Shown: positions 37,501-49,531, counted from the first letter of the stretch. The stretch: 64,000 bases of DNA from Siphlonurus alternatus (GCA_949825025.1 OX463778.1:48012829-48076828); one strand, 5' to 3'. A program made the numbers and translations. The notes: generated from the sequence alone by a model not told the origin.

Positions 37501-40216
37501 GCGACAAGTCGAGGGCTCTCGAGCGCCGCCTGCACCCCACTTGGAGCAAGGGAGCCATCGACAAGGAGGTACGCCCCATCACAGAGTCGGACTGCTTATG
37601 TATTATCTCTTTCATGGGTAATTTACAATAATATAACATACGTATGGTCAAATTAATTTTTTGAATAATAGCCAATTGGGGCAAATGAAAAAGATTGCTG
37701 AGCAGTCCATTCACAAAAGTGTTCATTCACCGAAAGCGCAGCTGGATACTCTGGTAATTCAGTCAAAGCATGTGACGCTTCTTAGAACTTGCTTTTCAAC
37801 TAATTTTTCTACATTAAACTTACTGTACATTGAAAGTAAAACAACTACTCTAGTAAAGATTTGCTCTCATGTCGGAGTGGGCTTTAGGAAATTCAAACTC
37901 GCAATAGATTTTTTTTTTTTTTTTTTTTGCACAAAATCGCCATTTCTGTTTCCATTCTTAAGACATGCATCTTAAATAATATCCTTAATAATCAGGGCTT
38001 CACAATTTGAATGAATGAATTTTTAAAGTTCCATGCAAGTCTTATGAAAATCAAGAGAGCCTGCTTATATTTAAGTGCCTGCAATGAGCAATGAGGAATA
38101 CAAATTGTTGTAGGAAAATTTTGTTTTGTGCGGAATAGACGGTATGTATGTACTACATCATGTATGTAAAATAAATGCGCTACGGACATAACTCATTGTT
38201 AGGACATAAGATAATGAGCTTTTTTTAATATAAAAAAGCAAGTGCGCTTTACTTGTCGCTCGCTACTCAGTATCATATTTCCAATTTTTTTTAGAAGCAA
38301 TAAGAATGTAAACTGGCTGTCGGAAGTATGATATGGTGAACATGTTCAGGCAAGCCAGCGCGCGTGCTGTGTACTTTATTTCCTGCATGCAAGGTACGTG
38401 TTCGAGCAGACATTACATGACGGCGACTGCTGCTATCTACCATGGCCAATGCCACCAACCATCATAAAGGTGTTCACTGATTAATGTTGCGAGCCGGATA
38501 CCACTGGTCAGAGGACTTAATTATTAAAAATGTCTATATAAAACTTAAAATTTGTGGCGTGGTTTTTTATTTTCCTCTTATAATTGCTAACATGTAGGCT
38601 AACTTTTACAACAACAATGTGAACAATGTAATATGATGCAAATATTATATTAATTGCAATCAAATCAATAATTTTGATCATTAAAACAATTTCAACACAA
38701 AACGAACTCAATTAAAGTACCCTTATATGTGGGCACTTTAAGTATTTATAGTAAATATGTGGACCACACATTTTTTCAATGAAAAAGTTCTGTGCAGGCT
38801 GAGCGTCGGTTCGAGGCATCTGGTCGACAGTTCATGCAGCGTACACTGCAGTTGGTGCGTGAGATGCGGCCACGAGCCTCCTGGGGTTACTACGCCTTCC
38901 CGTACTGCTTCAATTACACACCCAAGAACCAGGGCTTCGATTGTCCTGCCGAGGTCAAGCAGGAGAACAACGAGTAAGTATATTTGAAGGGTTCTTACTG
39001 TTTTGTTCTTTTAAGGATAGATCTAATAATCGAAATGGTGTGCTTGAAGACCCCTCGTCCCGCATTGATTCCATGCAAATTTTGCAAGACGCGACAAAAT
39101 ACGAGAGAATTGTGACTTTTTCAATTTATCTCTATATATAGACTGTATGCCATCACATGTTCTTGTCGACTCCACAAACAAGCTTAACACATAAAATCTT
39201 TTGTTCGAGCTAAAAAAAAAAAAAAAAAAGGCACGAAGACACCAAGGTTAATAAGGACACTAAAATATAAAGCATCACAGTTACGTGTGATAATTTAACA
39301 CCTGGTTATTCAGTTAGAAGCTTGCTAATCAAGGTGCTGTGGTATTTATTTTTTAGTTTGGGGTGGTTGTACGAGTCAAGCGACGCGTTGTTCCCCTCTC
39401 TCTACATGAGCCGTAAGAAGCTACGTCCCGAGCAGCACTACAAGTTCGTGTACGGCCGGTTGACGGAGGCGAGGCGACTTTCCAAGCGCGTCAAGCCGCG
39501 AGGCCCGGACGTGATGCCGTACGTGTGGTACCGATACTACGACGAGCAAGAGTACCTCGCACAGGTAATTACCTTTCCTGACAGTTCTGAACTCAGGCTT
39601 CTCTTTGGGCACGTAAATTGCCCTTAACTAACATACAGTCTATTTAAAAAATTTAATTCATTATAAATATAATGAATTAATTTACATGAATTTTACATAC
39701 GAATTTACTCGTAAATGAGTAAATTTTTGCTTAATCAACATTTATATTATTTTTTTATAATTTTACAGTTATTAATAATTTAAAATTTTTATTTTTAATA
39801 AACTCCCAGTACATTAAAAGTAAAGTTTTTATTTCTTAATTACTTGTTGAGAGGAACGAGTGATCACTTAATTATGTAGCACCATACATTCCTAATTTTA
39901 ACACTTGATATTCTATCTACAGGAGGACGTACTGAACAGTCTGGGTACCCCCAAGACGCTGGGTCTGCGCGGTGCTGTTCTGTGGGGCAGTTCCAAGGAT
40001 GTGAGCTCCAAGGAGCGCTGCCTCAAACTGCGCTCCTACGTCCACGAAACTTTGGGACCAACCATTCGCTACATCATAGACACACCTTCTGATAAGCTGC
40101 TGAATCGAATTGAGGGCAAGGGGCCGTCACCACGATCAACAGACCCTCCTCGCAACTTCTGGGCAACCTACTTCCTCGACCCCATCGCATCAATATTACA
40201 GTCTAAAAACTATTAA
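34572..40216 (+). CDS. Hyaluronidase (GH56), tandem copy 1, complete, 398 aa
   Basis: This encodes a secreted hyaluronidase, which cuts beta-1,4 bonds in hyaluronan (and often chondroitin). Exons are 34572-34950, 37429-37568, 38798-38973, 39357-39564 and 39923-40216, all with GT/AG borders; they join to 399 codons including the stop. Residues 1-17 (MLLPLLLVTLVTVVSTA) form a signal peptide. The opening YDVYWNIPTFMCHKYG is the GH56 N-terminal signature. The catalytic pair is D132 and E134 in GVGVLDFESWRP. WGYYAFPYC and a later GFDC supply one conserved disulphide; MCHKYG and KERCLKL supply the other. LPSLY-type (FPSLY), YVWYRY and VLWGSS substrate-site segments are present. Compared with the other copies it has an acidic insert in exon 1 (DEGAGEDEDD, about residues 76-85) and no hydrophobic C-terminus. 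Introns range from about 360 to 2480 bases. Confidence 0.93.
35570..35770. other. CpG-rich patch in intron 1 of hyaluronidase copy 1
   Basis: About 200 bases of GC- and CpG-rich sequence lie within an otherwise AT-rich intron. Short frames are open on both strands but lack splice signals or motifs. It could be an enhancer, an alternative first exon or a remnant of mobile DNA. Confidence 0.3.
36414..36450. repeat. Imperfect 37-bp palindrome flanked by a 7-bp direct repeat
   Basis: CAAGGTGGATAAAGTTAT pairs with TATAACTTTACCCGCCTTG across the centre, with two mismatches. TATTGTC stands at 36407-36413 and again at 36451-36457. It lies in intron 1 of hyaluronidase copy 1. Confidence 0.65.
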
Positions 40217-41442
40217 TTTTCATGCAGCAAAAATCAAAGTTCCACCTTCATATTTTTTGTAGATAGTTTTCAGCTTATTTATTATTTTAATAATTTTTAT
40301 TTAGAGCTTAGCAAAAAAAGCAAACAATGAGGTACTGTATGTAGTTTTTTTCTACTTTTACCTGTGAATCCAAATTATGTAGTTAAGAATATTCTACAGC
40401 ATTCCTTTTATGGCTCTAAAATATAGCCTTAAATTAATTAAAATGTAGGAGTAAACTTAAATATTACGAAGAAAAAATACACCAAAATATTAAGATATAT
40501 TCATATTACTCTCAAAACTTTGTAAATAGCAACTATATTTAGAAGTATGAATTAATATTTTGTACTGGTTTATATTACTATTGTAATGAAATACCAGTGA
40601 CACCTACTTATAGTATGGTACAAGAAATAACATATCATGTAAGTTAAGAAAAATGTGTTTAAAATGGTTATCATTTAACTAAGTTTTTCCTGTAAGAAAT
40701 AATTGATTATAATATTACTTTTATGTTACTCCGGTTTATAAATCAGTTTCTGCTTTAAGATCTCACGTAGTGACCAATGTAGTCAAGGTAAGAAATCTAA
40801 TTACACTTTATCAGTATAATCAAATAATTTATGTGTTTCAATTTTAGCCACAATTTTACAAAATACAATAATGGACACTCAAATATTTTTCTAAACCATG
40901 TAAAGTGCTGCATACAATCATTAGGAATTTTCAATTTAATTCCGTTTTCTCAGCATATTTTAAGAGTTTCAAAGCAGTGCTCAAATTTTGAAACATAATT
41001 TTGTTAATTTAAGAAGTTGCAGTTAATCTGCATGTATCAAAGTTTATACAGTATGTAATTTTTTCAATTTTTCATAAAAATGTCAATGATTCTAATAATG
41101 TTGTTGCATAGAGGTGCTTTCATTTCAATTCAAGTAAGAATTTATCTTCACACCAGTTTTTAGTAACTTTTTTGGTATGCACGTTAAAAAAAAATGCAAT
41201 CTCAGCCTATTTTAAGTGAATGTCATAATGTTATGACATTGTATATTTTATATGATTAATGGTGTACCATGCACAACTCTGAATATTAGGTACACATTAC
41301 ATCATAACACATGCATTAAAATACAGTATATGACAAAGTGTATTGCACTCTGGTGATAGTAAAATAAGGTAAGACAACACTTACCGCTGCAAGGTGTTCC
41401 CTGGCTTCCTCATGCTAGGTCTATCAGCTGTCTGGCTGGTCC
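40217..41442. other. Convergent intergenic region, copy 1 and zinc-finger gene 3' ends
   Basis: The two genes point towards each other, so this holds both 3' untranslated regions. It is AT-rich with a small palindrome (AATGTCATAATGTTATGACA, about 41219) and no coding frame. The zinc-finger transcript may continue through a donor-like 'cagcg|gtaagt' on the - strand near 41385. Confidence 0.5.
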
Positions 41443-44400
41443 TCAGGGTGGAGGCTCCATATCTTGCTGGTCTTCGCTCACCACAATCATGACAGAGGGC
41501 AGGAACTCCCCCAGACCTTCTCCCAGGGTGGACATGGCCTGTTCTCCCACCCCAGTGTCTATCAGCTGGCATTCACGCAAGAAGTTGAGGCTCAACTGAA
41601 CCTGCAAGCCATAAGGGAGAGATCAATTTACATTGCTTTGTAAATGTGAATATTAATAATATATTAATATATAGTTATGATAAAAACCATCTTTGTGTAA
41701 TAAATAAAAAATGTATACAGTAAAATCAATAAAACAATTTATTATTTTGCTTTGATTGAATCGTTGATATTTAGCAATGTAGCATAGGCATAGTAAAAAA
41801 TCTGTATTTCATATGTCTTTTAAGCAATAAGTTAATCCTACTTTTAAATGTAACACGCCTAATTTTATTTTAAGATCCCCATTAATTACAAAAAGTGCTT
41901 AATTTTTAGTTCATTAAAACATTGAAAATGCATTAAAATAGTTAATGAATCAGTTTAAAAATCATAAGTACAATTACTAAAAAATCATTTAAAACAGTTT
42001 CTAACCTTTTCTCCACTTGGTAACTGTACAAAAACATTAGGTACGTCAATGTACGAGGTTTGACTAGATAACGTATCTAGACCAAGCGATGGTATTTGCA
42101 GGACATCTGAATACGTAGACAACATTGGGTCCATGGATAGCTTGTCATGAGTAGAAGAGTGTGGCATGTAACCTTGGCTAGAGGATGGGAATTCTTCAGG
42201 GTACCCCAAAATTGTTGAGGGCAACTTGGTCCCAGGATGCAAGGTGAATGATCTGGTTGCAGGGTCATTGAGGTCAGGAATTGGAATGGACTCGCCAAGG
42301 GTAGTAGAGGTGAAGTCAAGATTAGCAGCGGCGATGGCTTCAAGGTAGATGTTTGAGGACAGAGGAAGGACCTCAGGGGAGCTCGGGACAGGACTCTCAG
42401 GACGGAGGAAGTAAGAGTGTTCCTTGGAGGTGATTCTGTTGATTCTCTCAATCTTAGCCTTCTCTTTGGCAGCCACCTGTACTTTCTTACGATCTTCTTC
42501 CTGAGCCTTCAGCTCTCCAACTGTCACCTGAAAATATTGGCACTGGCATTAGTATCAAACTTACATTGTACTGTTTTCTGTTTTATTAAACAAGCTACAG
42601 TTTTCATAAAATTAAATTAAACATGAAATTAATTTATTACATTATTTGAGAGCAATTTAGTTTTTGACCATAACTTTTTCTTTACGGCAGCTAACTGATA
42701 TTTTTAAATATATATTTATGCAAGGTCACATTGCATTGTGATTTTACAAAGAAAAAATATTATAAGTGTTGAGATTTACAGAACAATAAGTTTACAAGAT
42801 TATAATAACAAAATATAATAAAAATGAAAGGAAAAAGTTGAAACAAAAAGGGTTTCACAAGAAAGTAACAAAACTATTTCACCTTTCTGCCCAGTTTCTT
42901 TGAGAAGGTTGTGAGGTACTGGTTGAAGGCCTTCTGGCCTGTCTCGGTCCACTTCTTCCTGTGGCGAGGTCTTGGTTCCGCCACGGTGGCCTGTTGCTGC
43001 TGCCGCTTGTGCTCCCGTAAACTGAAGTCTGGCAGACCATGCATGTTACGAACATGCTTCGTCAAGTTACCCTGCATGTTGCACGCAAAGCTGCAGAACG
43101 GGCAAGAGTGAGGCTTGTTGTTGGAGTGAACCGTCTCATGCCGCTGCAGACTGTACTTTGTTGGAAACCTGAAACAACATTGTCATGAGTTAATAATGCC
43201 TTGCTTTATTCTGTAAATAACATTTACTACTGAATAAATTAACAAAATATTGTTTCTCATGTGTGAAAAGTACTGTTCTGAAGTTCAATCTATTTTGATT
43301 TCTTTTAGAGTTTGTTATTAAACTATCAACATAATTAATTAAGCAAATTCTAATGAGGTACATTTATATTACATTTCTTTTACAGTACTACATACACATA
43401 AAATTCAATAGATTATTATTGCATGTAAGACTTGCCATTTAAATGCATAGATTTCAATACAATAATCACTTTTGAATTAACGTAAAACACATTTCAATTC
43501 AATAATTAATTGTGTCAACCAAAAACCAAAATTACTGTACACTCCTGATTAAACCTCTTGATTATAAAAACAATTTATGCAATACTCCAATTTTTTTTTT
43601 TTTTTATGAATACTCCATTTTAAACACAGATTGGTGCTCACTTGTTTCCACAGGTTGCACAGACAAACTGGCGAGGGGCGTGGATGGTTCGCAGGTGAGT
43701 GTTGAGGCGGCCTACGCAGGCAAAGCTTGCAGTACAAAGGTCGCAGGCAAACGGGCGGTCCCCCGTGTGTGCCCTCAGATGCTCCAAGAAGGCACTCTTC
43801 AGCTTGACACGAGCACCACACACAGGACACACGTGTGTGTAGTAGTCCCCCAGGTGACGCAGTCGTAAGTGCACTTTCAGGTTGTTCTTATGATGTGTAA
43901 CAAACGAGCACTGAAATCAAATGATCAATAAATATTTATCTTTCCTACACTAAACTAACAAGAGTACTGTATTTTATTTACTTATAGATTCTTTTAATGC
44001 AATAGTAACTGAGCTTATTTCTATTAATCTTGCAACTGACCTAATTTTATCAGTTAAGTATATTTGTCAACATGTATTTTATAGAAAATGAAGGGTTTAT
44101 TACAAAAATAAAATTATTATGTGTAGTTGTAATTTACCTCTGAGCAAGAAAACTTTTCAGCATTCTTATTATGCATGGTACGGATATGCAGGCATAGGGA
44201 CCTCTTGACAGAGAACGCCTTGGCACAGAATTCACAGATGAGGTCCCGCCTCTTGCTGTGAATGCTGAGGTGTCGCTCAAGGTCCAGCTTCGTCACCGAA
44301 CGGTACTCGCACGAGTCACACGGAAAGTCCCGCTGGTCATTGTGGCGCTTCACATGAACCTCTGCGGAAGAGAAAAATTTGTATCTGAGATCCACAGTTT

Positions 44401-47400
44401 GTAATCCACACTTCATTACACTCAGTAATAGCTACAACTCAGTCTGTAAAACAAAAATACTATGTATGTAATTAACATATAATTGAAAATAACTCTTTTG
44501 TTCTTCACAACACATTTCTGCTGTACACTCAAACAGGTTAAAATAATTTGCTTTAATTTAATTAAGGATGGGCAACTTCGTTTAAAAAAAAAAACATTTT
44601 TTGTCTAAATGTAAACATTGCAAATATGTAACTTACTCTCTGATTGGTTGGTTGGTATTTTGGGGCAATTGACACATTTTGGTCATGTATGCCCCCTAAC
44701 TTACTTTCTGTTTTCATAGTAAATTAATCACTAAAAAATTTGAAACGTCTTAAAGAAAATGGTGCATGTACCAGTGAGCATTTTTATTTATTTATTTATT
44801 TTTTTTAAGTGTAATGGAGTATTGACCTAAAAATTTTTTATTGCAGAAATGGATAGAGGGTGCAAAGTTATGCTATCCTGATTTTTTTCAGATTTTTTAG
44901 AGCCCGGGAACTATTTTTAAAAAATTATTGAAAGTTATTTTTGTGATGTCATGAGACGCCGCTCCTTAAGAAAAAGATAGGACTTGTCGCCGCGTGACAT
45001 CACAAAAAGGACTTTCAATAATTTTTTAAAAATACTTCCCGGGCTCTAAAATATCTGAAAAAAATCAGGGTAGCATAACTTTGCACGCTCTATCCATTTC
45101 TGCAATAAAAAAAATGAGGACAATACTCCATCTTAGCTTGCATTTTTTTTTTTTTTTTTTTTAGAGAACCCTTCTTAACTCTACACAGTACTTACTCAAA
45201 TTAGAAGATTGGCGGAAAGTTTTATCACATATTGTACAGGCATATGGTCGTTTGGGATTGTGAGTTTTAAGGTGCCTTTTGAAATTGTTTCTCCCATCTA
45301 TCCAAAGACTGCAGGTCTAAAAAAAATAAAAAAGAAATCAACATCTAAAATTCAAAATGTTCACGTTAATTTGTTGGTAATGCTGTACTCTCATTGGTAA
45401 AAAAAAATGTTATAGTATTATTTATCTCTATGTTAACTGGCGAATAAATGGCTGATTTGATTTTGTTATAAATTATTTTCTTATGAGGTTGTATTTCATT
45501 CTATATATGGATAATACATACATCACACTGAAGATTCTCCACTTGCGTCTGAGCTTGCACAAAAATTTGCTCCCCTTTTTCTTGTTTGGCAGTTAGCAAC
45601 AGATTTGGTTCTATCGGAATAATGGACTCTAATACAGTATCCTGAACAGGAACACTATCACGAGATGCGTGTACATTAACATGAACAACATTTGGAACCC
45701 TTCTCCTACAGCTTCGACTTGTAGACAGCTGCAAACAAATATAAAACATGTAAATAAGGCTTATCAATTAGTATGTGCAGAAAGTCTTGGATAATAAAGT
45801 AACATAATATTATTAATATTAATATATATTGTAATAAACTGGCAACGTTATTACTTCAGCATTTTATTACCTTTTTAATTTGTTTGTTTGTGTCTTTATT
45901 TTCTGTGTGCACAGTTTTAAGTGGACTCTTTTTCTTGTTTATTGATGCAGGGGTGTTGAAACTCTCCGTTTTCACATCTATGGACAAAAACAACATCAGG
46001 AGTCAGGCAGTCTGTCACAATTTCTCTACAATTTCAAGGATTAAGTCATTTCTTTGAATATTGTTCGTAATATAATGTAATGTATACTAGCTATACTGAG
46101 AATAGTGACCCACCGTATTTTAATAAAGAGGTTAGAAGCTTAAAGAGGAAGTTGAGAAGAGACTATATTAAATATAAGAAAGGACTAGTTAGGAAAGGTA
46201 GAATGAAAGAGACGGAGATGGAACTCAATAATGCAAAGGATAGGGCGAGAAAAATTTTTATGAGCAAGATTTTTGATGAGAAAGATGTAGGTAGCAGCTG
46301 GGGAAGAATGTATAAACATATAAAAACTTTAAGAAAGGCAGGAAATGATATACCAGTGCTGAAAGATGCATTGGGAATATATGTTACGGAGTCGGAAAAA
46401 GCAAATGCGTGTTCAAAGCAATATGAGGCTGTGTTCCAGGCCAAAGTATTAGATACAGACAAGGGGAATGAGCAAAATAACGAGCAGGAGGAAGGTACAG
46501 CAAATAGTAGACATAAGATATTCAGGGTCAGATATAAAGATGTTAGAAGAGCAATAGTGTCATTGAAAAAAGGGAAGGCCCCGGGACCGGACGGAATTAC
46601 AGCATCATTCCTAAAATTGTGTATTGATAAGCATTGTAAGTACCAAATGCTTATTTTTGAGACGGTAATGAAACAAGGTAAAATGCCAGATGGGTGGAGA
46701 GAGGCGTGGGTTATTCCAATTTATAAGGGAGGAGCAAAAAGTGAAGTTAAAAACTACAGACCAGTAAGCCTTACATCAGTAGTTTCAAAAGTAATGGAGA
46801 AGATAGTAGTTAAGTACATGAGACTTAAGCTAGAACGGAAGGGATATTTTTGCAAACAACAGCACGGATTTAGGGGGAATTATTCATGTGATACTCAGCT
46901 TCTGGGGCTAGTGCAGGACCTCGAGGAAGGCATTGATAAAGGAGAGGAAATACATGCAATATTTTTGGATTTCGAGAAAGCATTTGATAAGGTGCCACAT
47001 AATATACTAGTGAATAAAATAAGAGAAGCGGTAGGTGAAGAAGGCTTGATAAATTTTATAGAAGATTTTTTAACTGACAGAGTACAGAGAGTCAAGCTAG
47101 GGCAAACGTTGTCTGAGGTAGTGAAGGTTACTTCCGGAGTCCCTCAGGGTAGTGTGCTAGGGCCGCTACTTTTTATTATTTTTATTAATGATATTGTACA
47201 GAATTTGGAGTCGGAGATGAGGCTTTTTGCTGATGACAGCGTAATCTATAGGACAGTAAGTAATAAGCAGGATGAGCAAATTCTACAAAAGGATCTGGAG
47301 ACAGTGGGTATATGGATAGAAGCTAATAAAATGAAGCTTAATGTGGGAAAATGTAGTGTGGTTAAGTTCAACAAAAGAAGGGAGCAAAGTCAGGTTAAAT

Positions 47401-48990
47401 ATTTTATGGAGGGGGAAGAAATCAAATCAGAGGACAAATACAAATATCTGGGAGTAATGCTTCAGTGCAAACTTAATTGGGATGAACATATTAGGTATGT
47501 AACCGCAAAGAGCAGAAGGAATCTTGAGTTTGTAATGAGGAATCTTAAGGGGGCAGGCAGGACAGTAAGAGAAAAAGCATACAAGTCTCTGATTAGACCA
47601 ATAATGGAATATGGATGTAATGCATGGGACCCGTATAGAGCAAAAGGGAAGAAAGAGATGGAAAAGATACAAAGACGAGCAGCAAGAAGGGTCTTAGAAA
47701 AGGGGAACTGGAGCTTTATCTGTGATAAAAACAAAATTTATAAGGGAAGAGAGAGTGTGACTAGAATGATAGAGCAACTGGGATGGGAGGATCTGGAGGA
47801 AAGGAGGAAGCAAAGTAGACTGACAGCAATGTATAAAATAACTAGGAACCAAAAGGGCTGGGAGGAGCTTAGCGATCGTACTGAGGAAGGGTGTTATAAA
47901 GGTAGGAGGGACCATGATTGGAAGCTGGAGTATAGGAGAAGCAAAAATGATGTGGGCAAGTATTCTTTTTTGAGAAGAACGGTGAGGGAGTGGAATTTGT
48001 TGGACTCTGGGCTTGTGGATGCTCGGAGTGTTGGTGAGTTCAGGGAGGGGCTGAGAGAGTCAGCCGCAAGCAAGCGAGCCACCGTGGTGGAATACCCACA
48101 ATAGCCGCAAGCAGTGGTGTATGTATGTAATGTGTGTACACACTGCTATTTAATCTCTCTTTAATCTCTGTACAACTCAATATAGTTAGTCTTGCATGCA
48201 AATTCAGAATTTAACTCCATTAACTGTCTTGCAATTTTCAACTGTGTTGCAGTCGGTAACACATAAATAATTATATTCCATCTGTACATTATACTGTACA
48301 GTGTATTTCTGTATGCATATCATACAGTGCAAATGCAGTATGTATATTATGCACAGGAGCGGATCCAGGAAAAAAATCCGGGGGAAGGGATGGGGGGGGA
48401 GGGCTGAAAAATTTTGAAGGGGGCTGCCTCCATAAGATTAATGTTAAAAAAAATTGGAGTGCGGAAAGTGCCTATGTTGCCCATGTTAAAGCCAAAATTT
48501 CGGGAGGAGGGGCTGCAGCCCCCCCTGAATCCGTGCCGCTTGGCATAATTTATGCACACTATTACATACCAGCATAATGATTTATAAAGACACTCTTGCG
48601 ACTGGCGCTGTTGGCGGGATCACTAGGTCCACTGCTCCTGGTGATTGTTGACTGACAATGAGGACCAGTCGATTTTGGTCTCCCAGCAGACCTTCTACTC
48701 TTGCCAACGTTTTTCGGATTTAGTCGTTCCTGAATTTTAAATATTGCAACTTGCCTGAAACTCTCTGGAAGAGAGCTTATTTTCTGGAACAAAGAGTCCA
48801 CCTGAAACAAAAAAATTAAATTTTTCTAACCACGAGGAGAGGTGCACCACCCCCACAAAACCCCCTTCAAAGCAAAACATTGCAAACTTTCTTTCAAAAA
48901 AAAATAAACTTAACTCTCAGCAAATTGTAATATTATAAATTCATTGTGGTACTTACTTCATCTAAAACGTTTTCCATGGACATTATTGAC
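41443..48990 (-). CDS. C2H2 zinc-finger protein with nine fingers, 717 aa, ten coding exons
   Basis: Probably a nuclear DNA-binding protein. Coding exons on the - strand: 48983-48957, 48801-48570, 45977-45871, 45728-45522, 45316-45196, 44361-44138, 43910-43642, 43168-42883, 42527-42006 and 41601-41443. Phases agree at every junction, giving 718 codons with the stop. The start (MSMENVLDE) is seven bases after an acceptor (ttcttgtag), so an untranslated exon lies upstream. Nine C2H2 fingers span about residues 190-440, from CDTCSLW (split by an intron) to CPFCSFACNMQGNLTKH. The region before them is basic and Ser-rich with a VKTE site that could be sumoylated. The region after them is basic (RPRHRKKW), then a Lys/Glu-rich, possibly helical stretch, then a long Ser/Pro/Thr-rich segment that may activate transcription. 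The donor after GRK (gtgaaa) is weak; reading through it would end the protein two codons later. I cannot assign an ortholog. Confidence 0.88.
44642..44701 (-). repeat. Dispersed repeat (two opposite copies), copy 2
   Basis: On the - strand 'agggggcatacatgaccaaa' and 'tgtgtcaattgccccaaaat' match 32103-32160. It lies in an intron of the zinc-finger gene, about 110 bases from a family A MITE. Confidence 0.6.
44813..45131. mobile_element. MITE family A, complete copy in an intron of the zinc-finger gene
   Basis: It begins AATGGAGTATTGACCT and ends with ACTCCAT. The arms (about 125 bases) contain 'tattgcagaaatggataga', 'gggtgcaaagttatgctatc', 'agagcccgggaactattttt' and the reverse complement of each. 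The centre contains 'atagga' and 'gtgacatcacaaaaagga'. There is no coding frame. Confidence 0.9.
46080..48104 (+). mobile_element. Non-LTR retrotransposon, 5'-truncated, intact reverse-transcriptase frame (674 codons)
   Basis: An unbroken frame encodes the reverse-transcriptase part of a Jockey/CR1-like LINE. It begins in the linker before the RT (SDPPYFNKEVRSLKRKLRRD); the AP endonuclease and first ORF are missing. RT blocks in order include GKAPGPDGITASFLK, NYRPVSLTSVVSKVMEKIV, QHGFRGNYSCDTQLL, FLDFEKAFDKVPHNIL, TSGVPQGSVLGPLLF, the catalytic FADD at residues 383-386, and DKYKYLGVML. The C-terminal part (KIQRRAARRV, LGWEDLEERRKQSRL) is usual for these elements. The stop at 48102-48104 is followed by a short 3' tail with 'atgtatgtaatgtgtgtaca'. 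The 9-mer ATGTAATGT at 46075 recurs at 48125 and may be the target duplication. It sits antisense in intron 2 of the zinc-finger gene. The intact frame argues for a recent insertion. Confidence 0.9.
48355..48549. mobile_element. Small hAT-like non-autonomous element (tentative)
   Basis: The left end 'aggagcggatccagg' and the right end 'cctgaatccgtgcc' are imperfect inverted repeats bordering a G-rich/C-rich interior, a layout common in short hAT elements. TTATGCAC occurs at 48347-48354 and at 48550-48557, an 8-bp duplication fitting hAT. The right terminus extends a few bases beyond the obvious repeat, so the borders are uncertain. Confidence 0.5.
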
Positions 48991-49235
48991 CTACAAGAAA
49001 CAAATAATGATGCAATTTTAGTAATAATTGAAGGTAAACAGTTCAACACAAAAATTTCTAACAGCGACAGCTGATGCTGATGTTTTACGATGCTCAATTT
49101 CACAACGAAAATAGCGCGGCAAGTTTCATTCATTTTTAGCGCACAGAGAGACCGGAGAGACCATGATGCATCATGTTGATGCATCGATCATGCAGCTGAT
49201 CCCTGATCCATAGAGTTAATATTACATAAGCTGAT

Positions 49236-49261
49236 CATATAGCCCTCTGGTGAGGGCTATG
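49236..49261. repeat. 26-bp hairpin flanked by a 7-bp direct repeat
   Basis: CATATAGCCCTC and GAGGGCTATG form the stem around TGGT. AGCTGAT is present at 49229-49235 and again at 49262-49268. Confidence 0.65.
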
Positions 49262-49343
49262 AGCTGATGCAGGTCATAGAGGACATAGAGTTAATCATGC
49301 AGATAGACGAGGAAAACTTTTTAAATTAAATTGTTCTTTATTT

Positions 49344-49531
49344 AGAGACCCTAAGTCGAAAAATAAAGTGCTAAGTGATAATTTGAGCAGTATATAGTCA
49401 AGTAGTTGACTACTTGTTTCTAAGTAGTCAACTACTTAAAACAAGTAGTTGACTACTTAAAAACAAGTAGTCAACTACTTGACTACTGCTCAAATTATCA
49501 CTTAGCACTCTTACTTTTCGACTATAGGCTC
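49344..49531. mobile_element. Hairpin element built from repeated 16-bp palindromes
   Basis: The outer arms pair 'agagaccctaagtcgaaaa', then 'agtgctaagtgataatttga' and 'gcagta', with their reverse complements at the right. Inside, the palindrome AAGTAGTTGACTACTT or its halves occurs about four times (49414-49490). The whole is a nested palindrome of about 190 bases with no coding frame. Confidence 0.8.

Noticed and set aside
46163..48082. Several - strand frames opposite the reverse transcriptase
   Set aside because: Shadows of the RT frame, with no motifs of their own.
48984..49184. N-terminal extension of the zinc-finger protein from upstream in-frame ATGs
   Set aside because: A good acceptor (ttcttgtag) seven bases before MSMEN shows the exon starts there, so the upstream frame is intronic.
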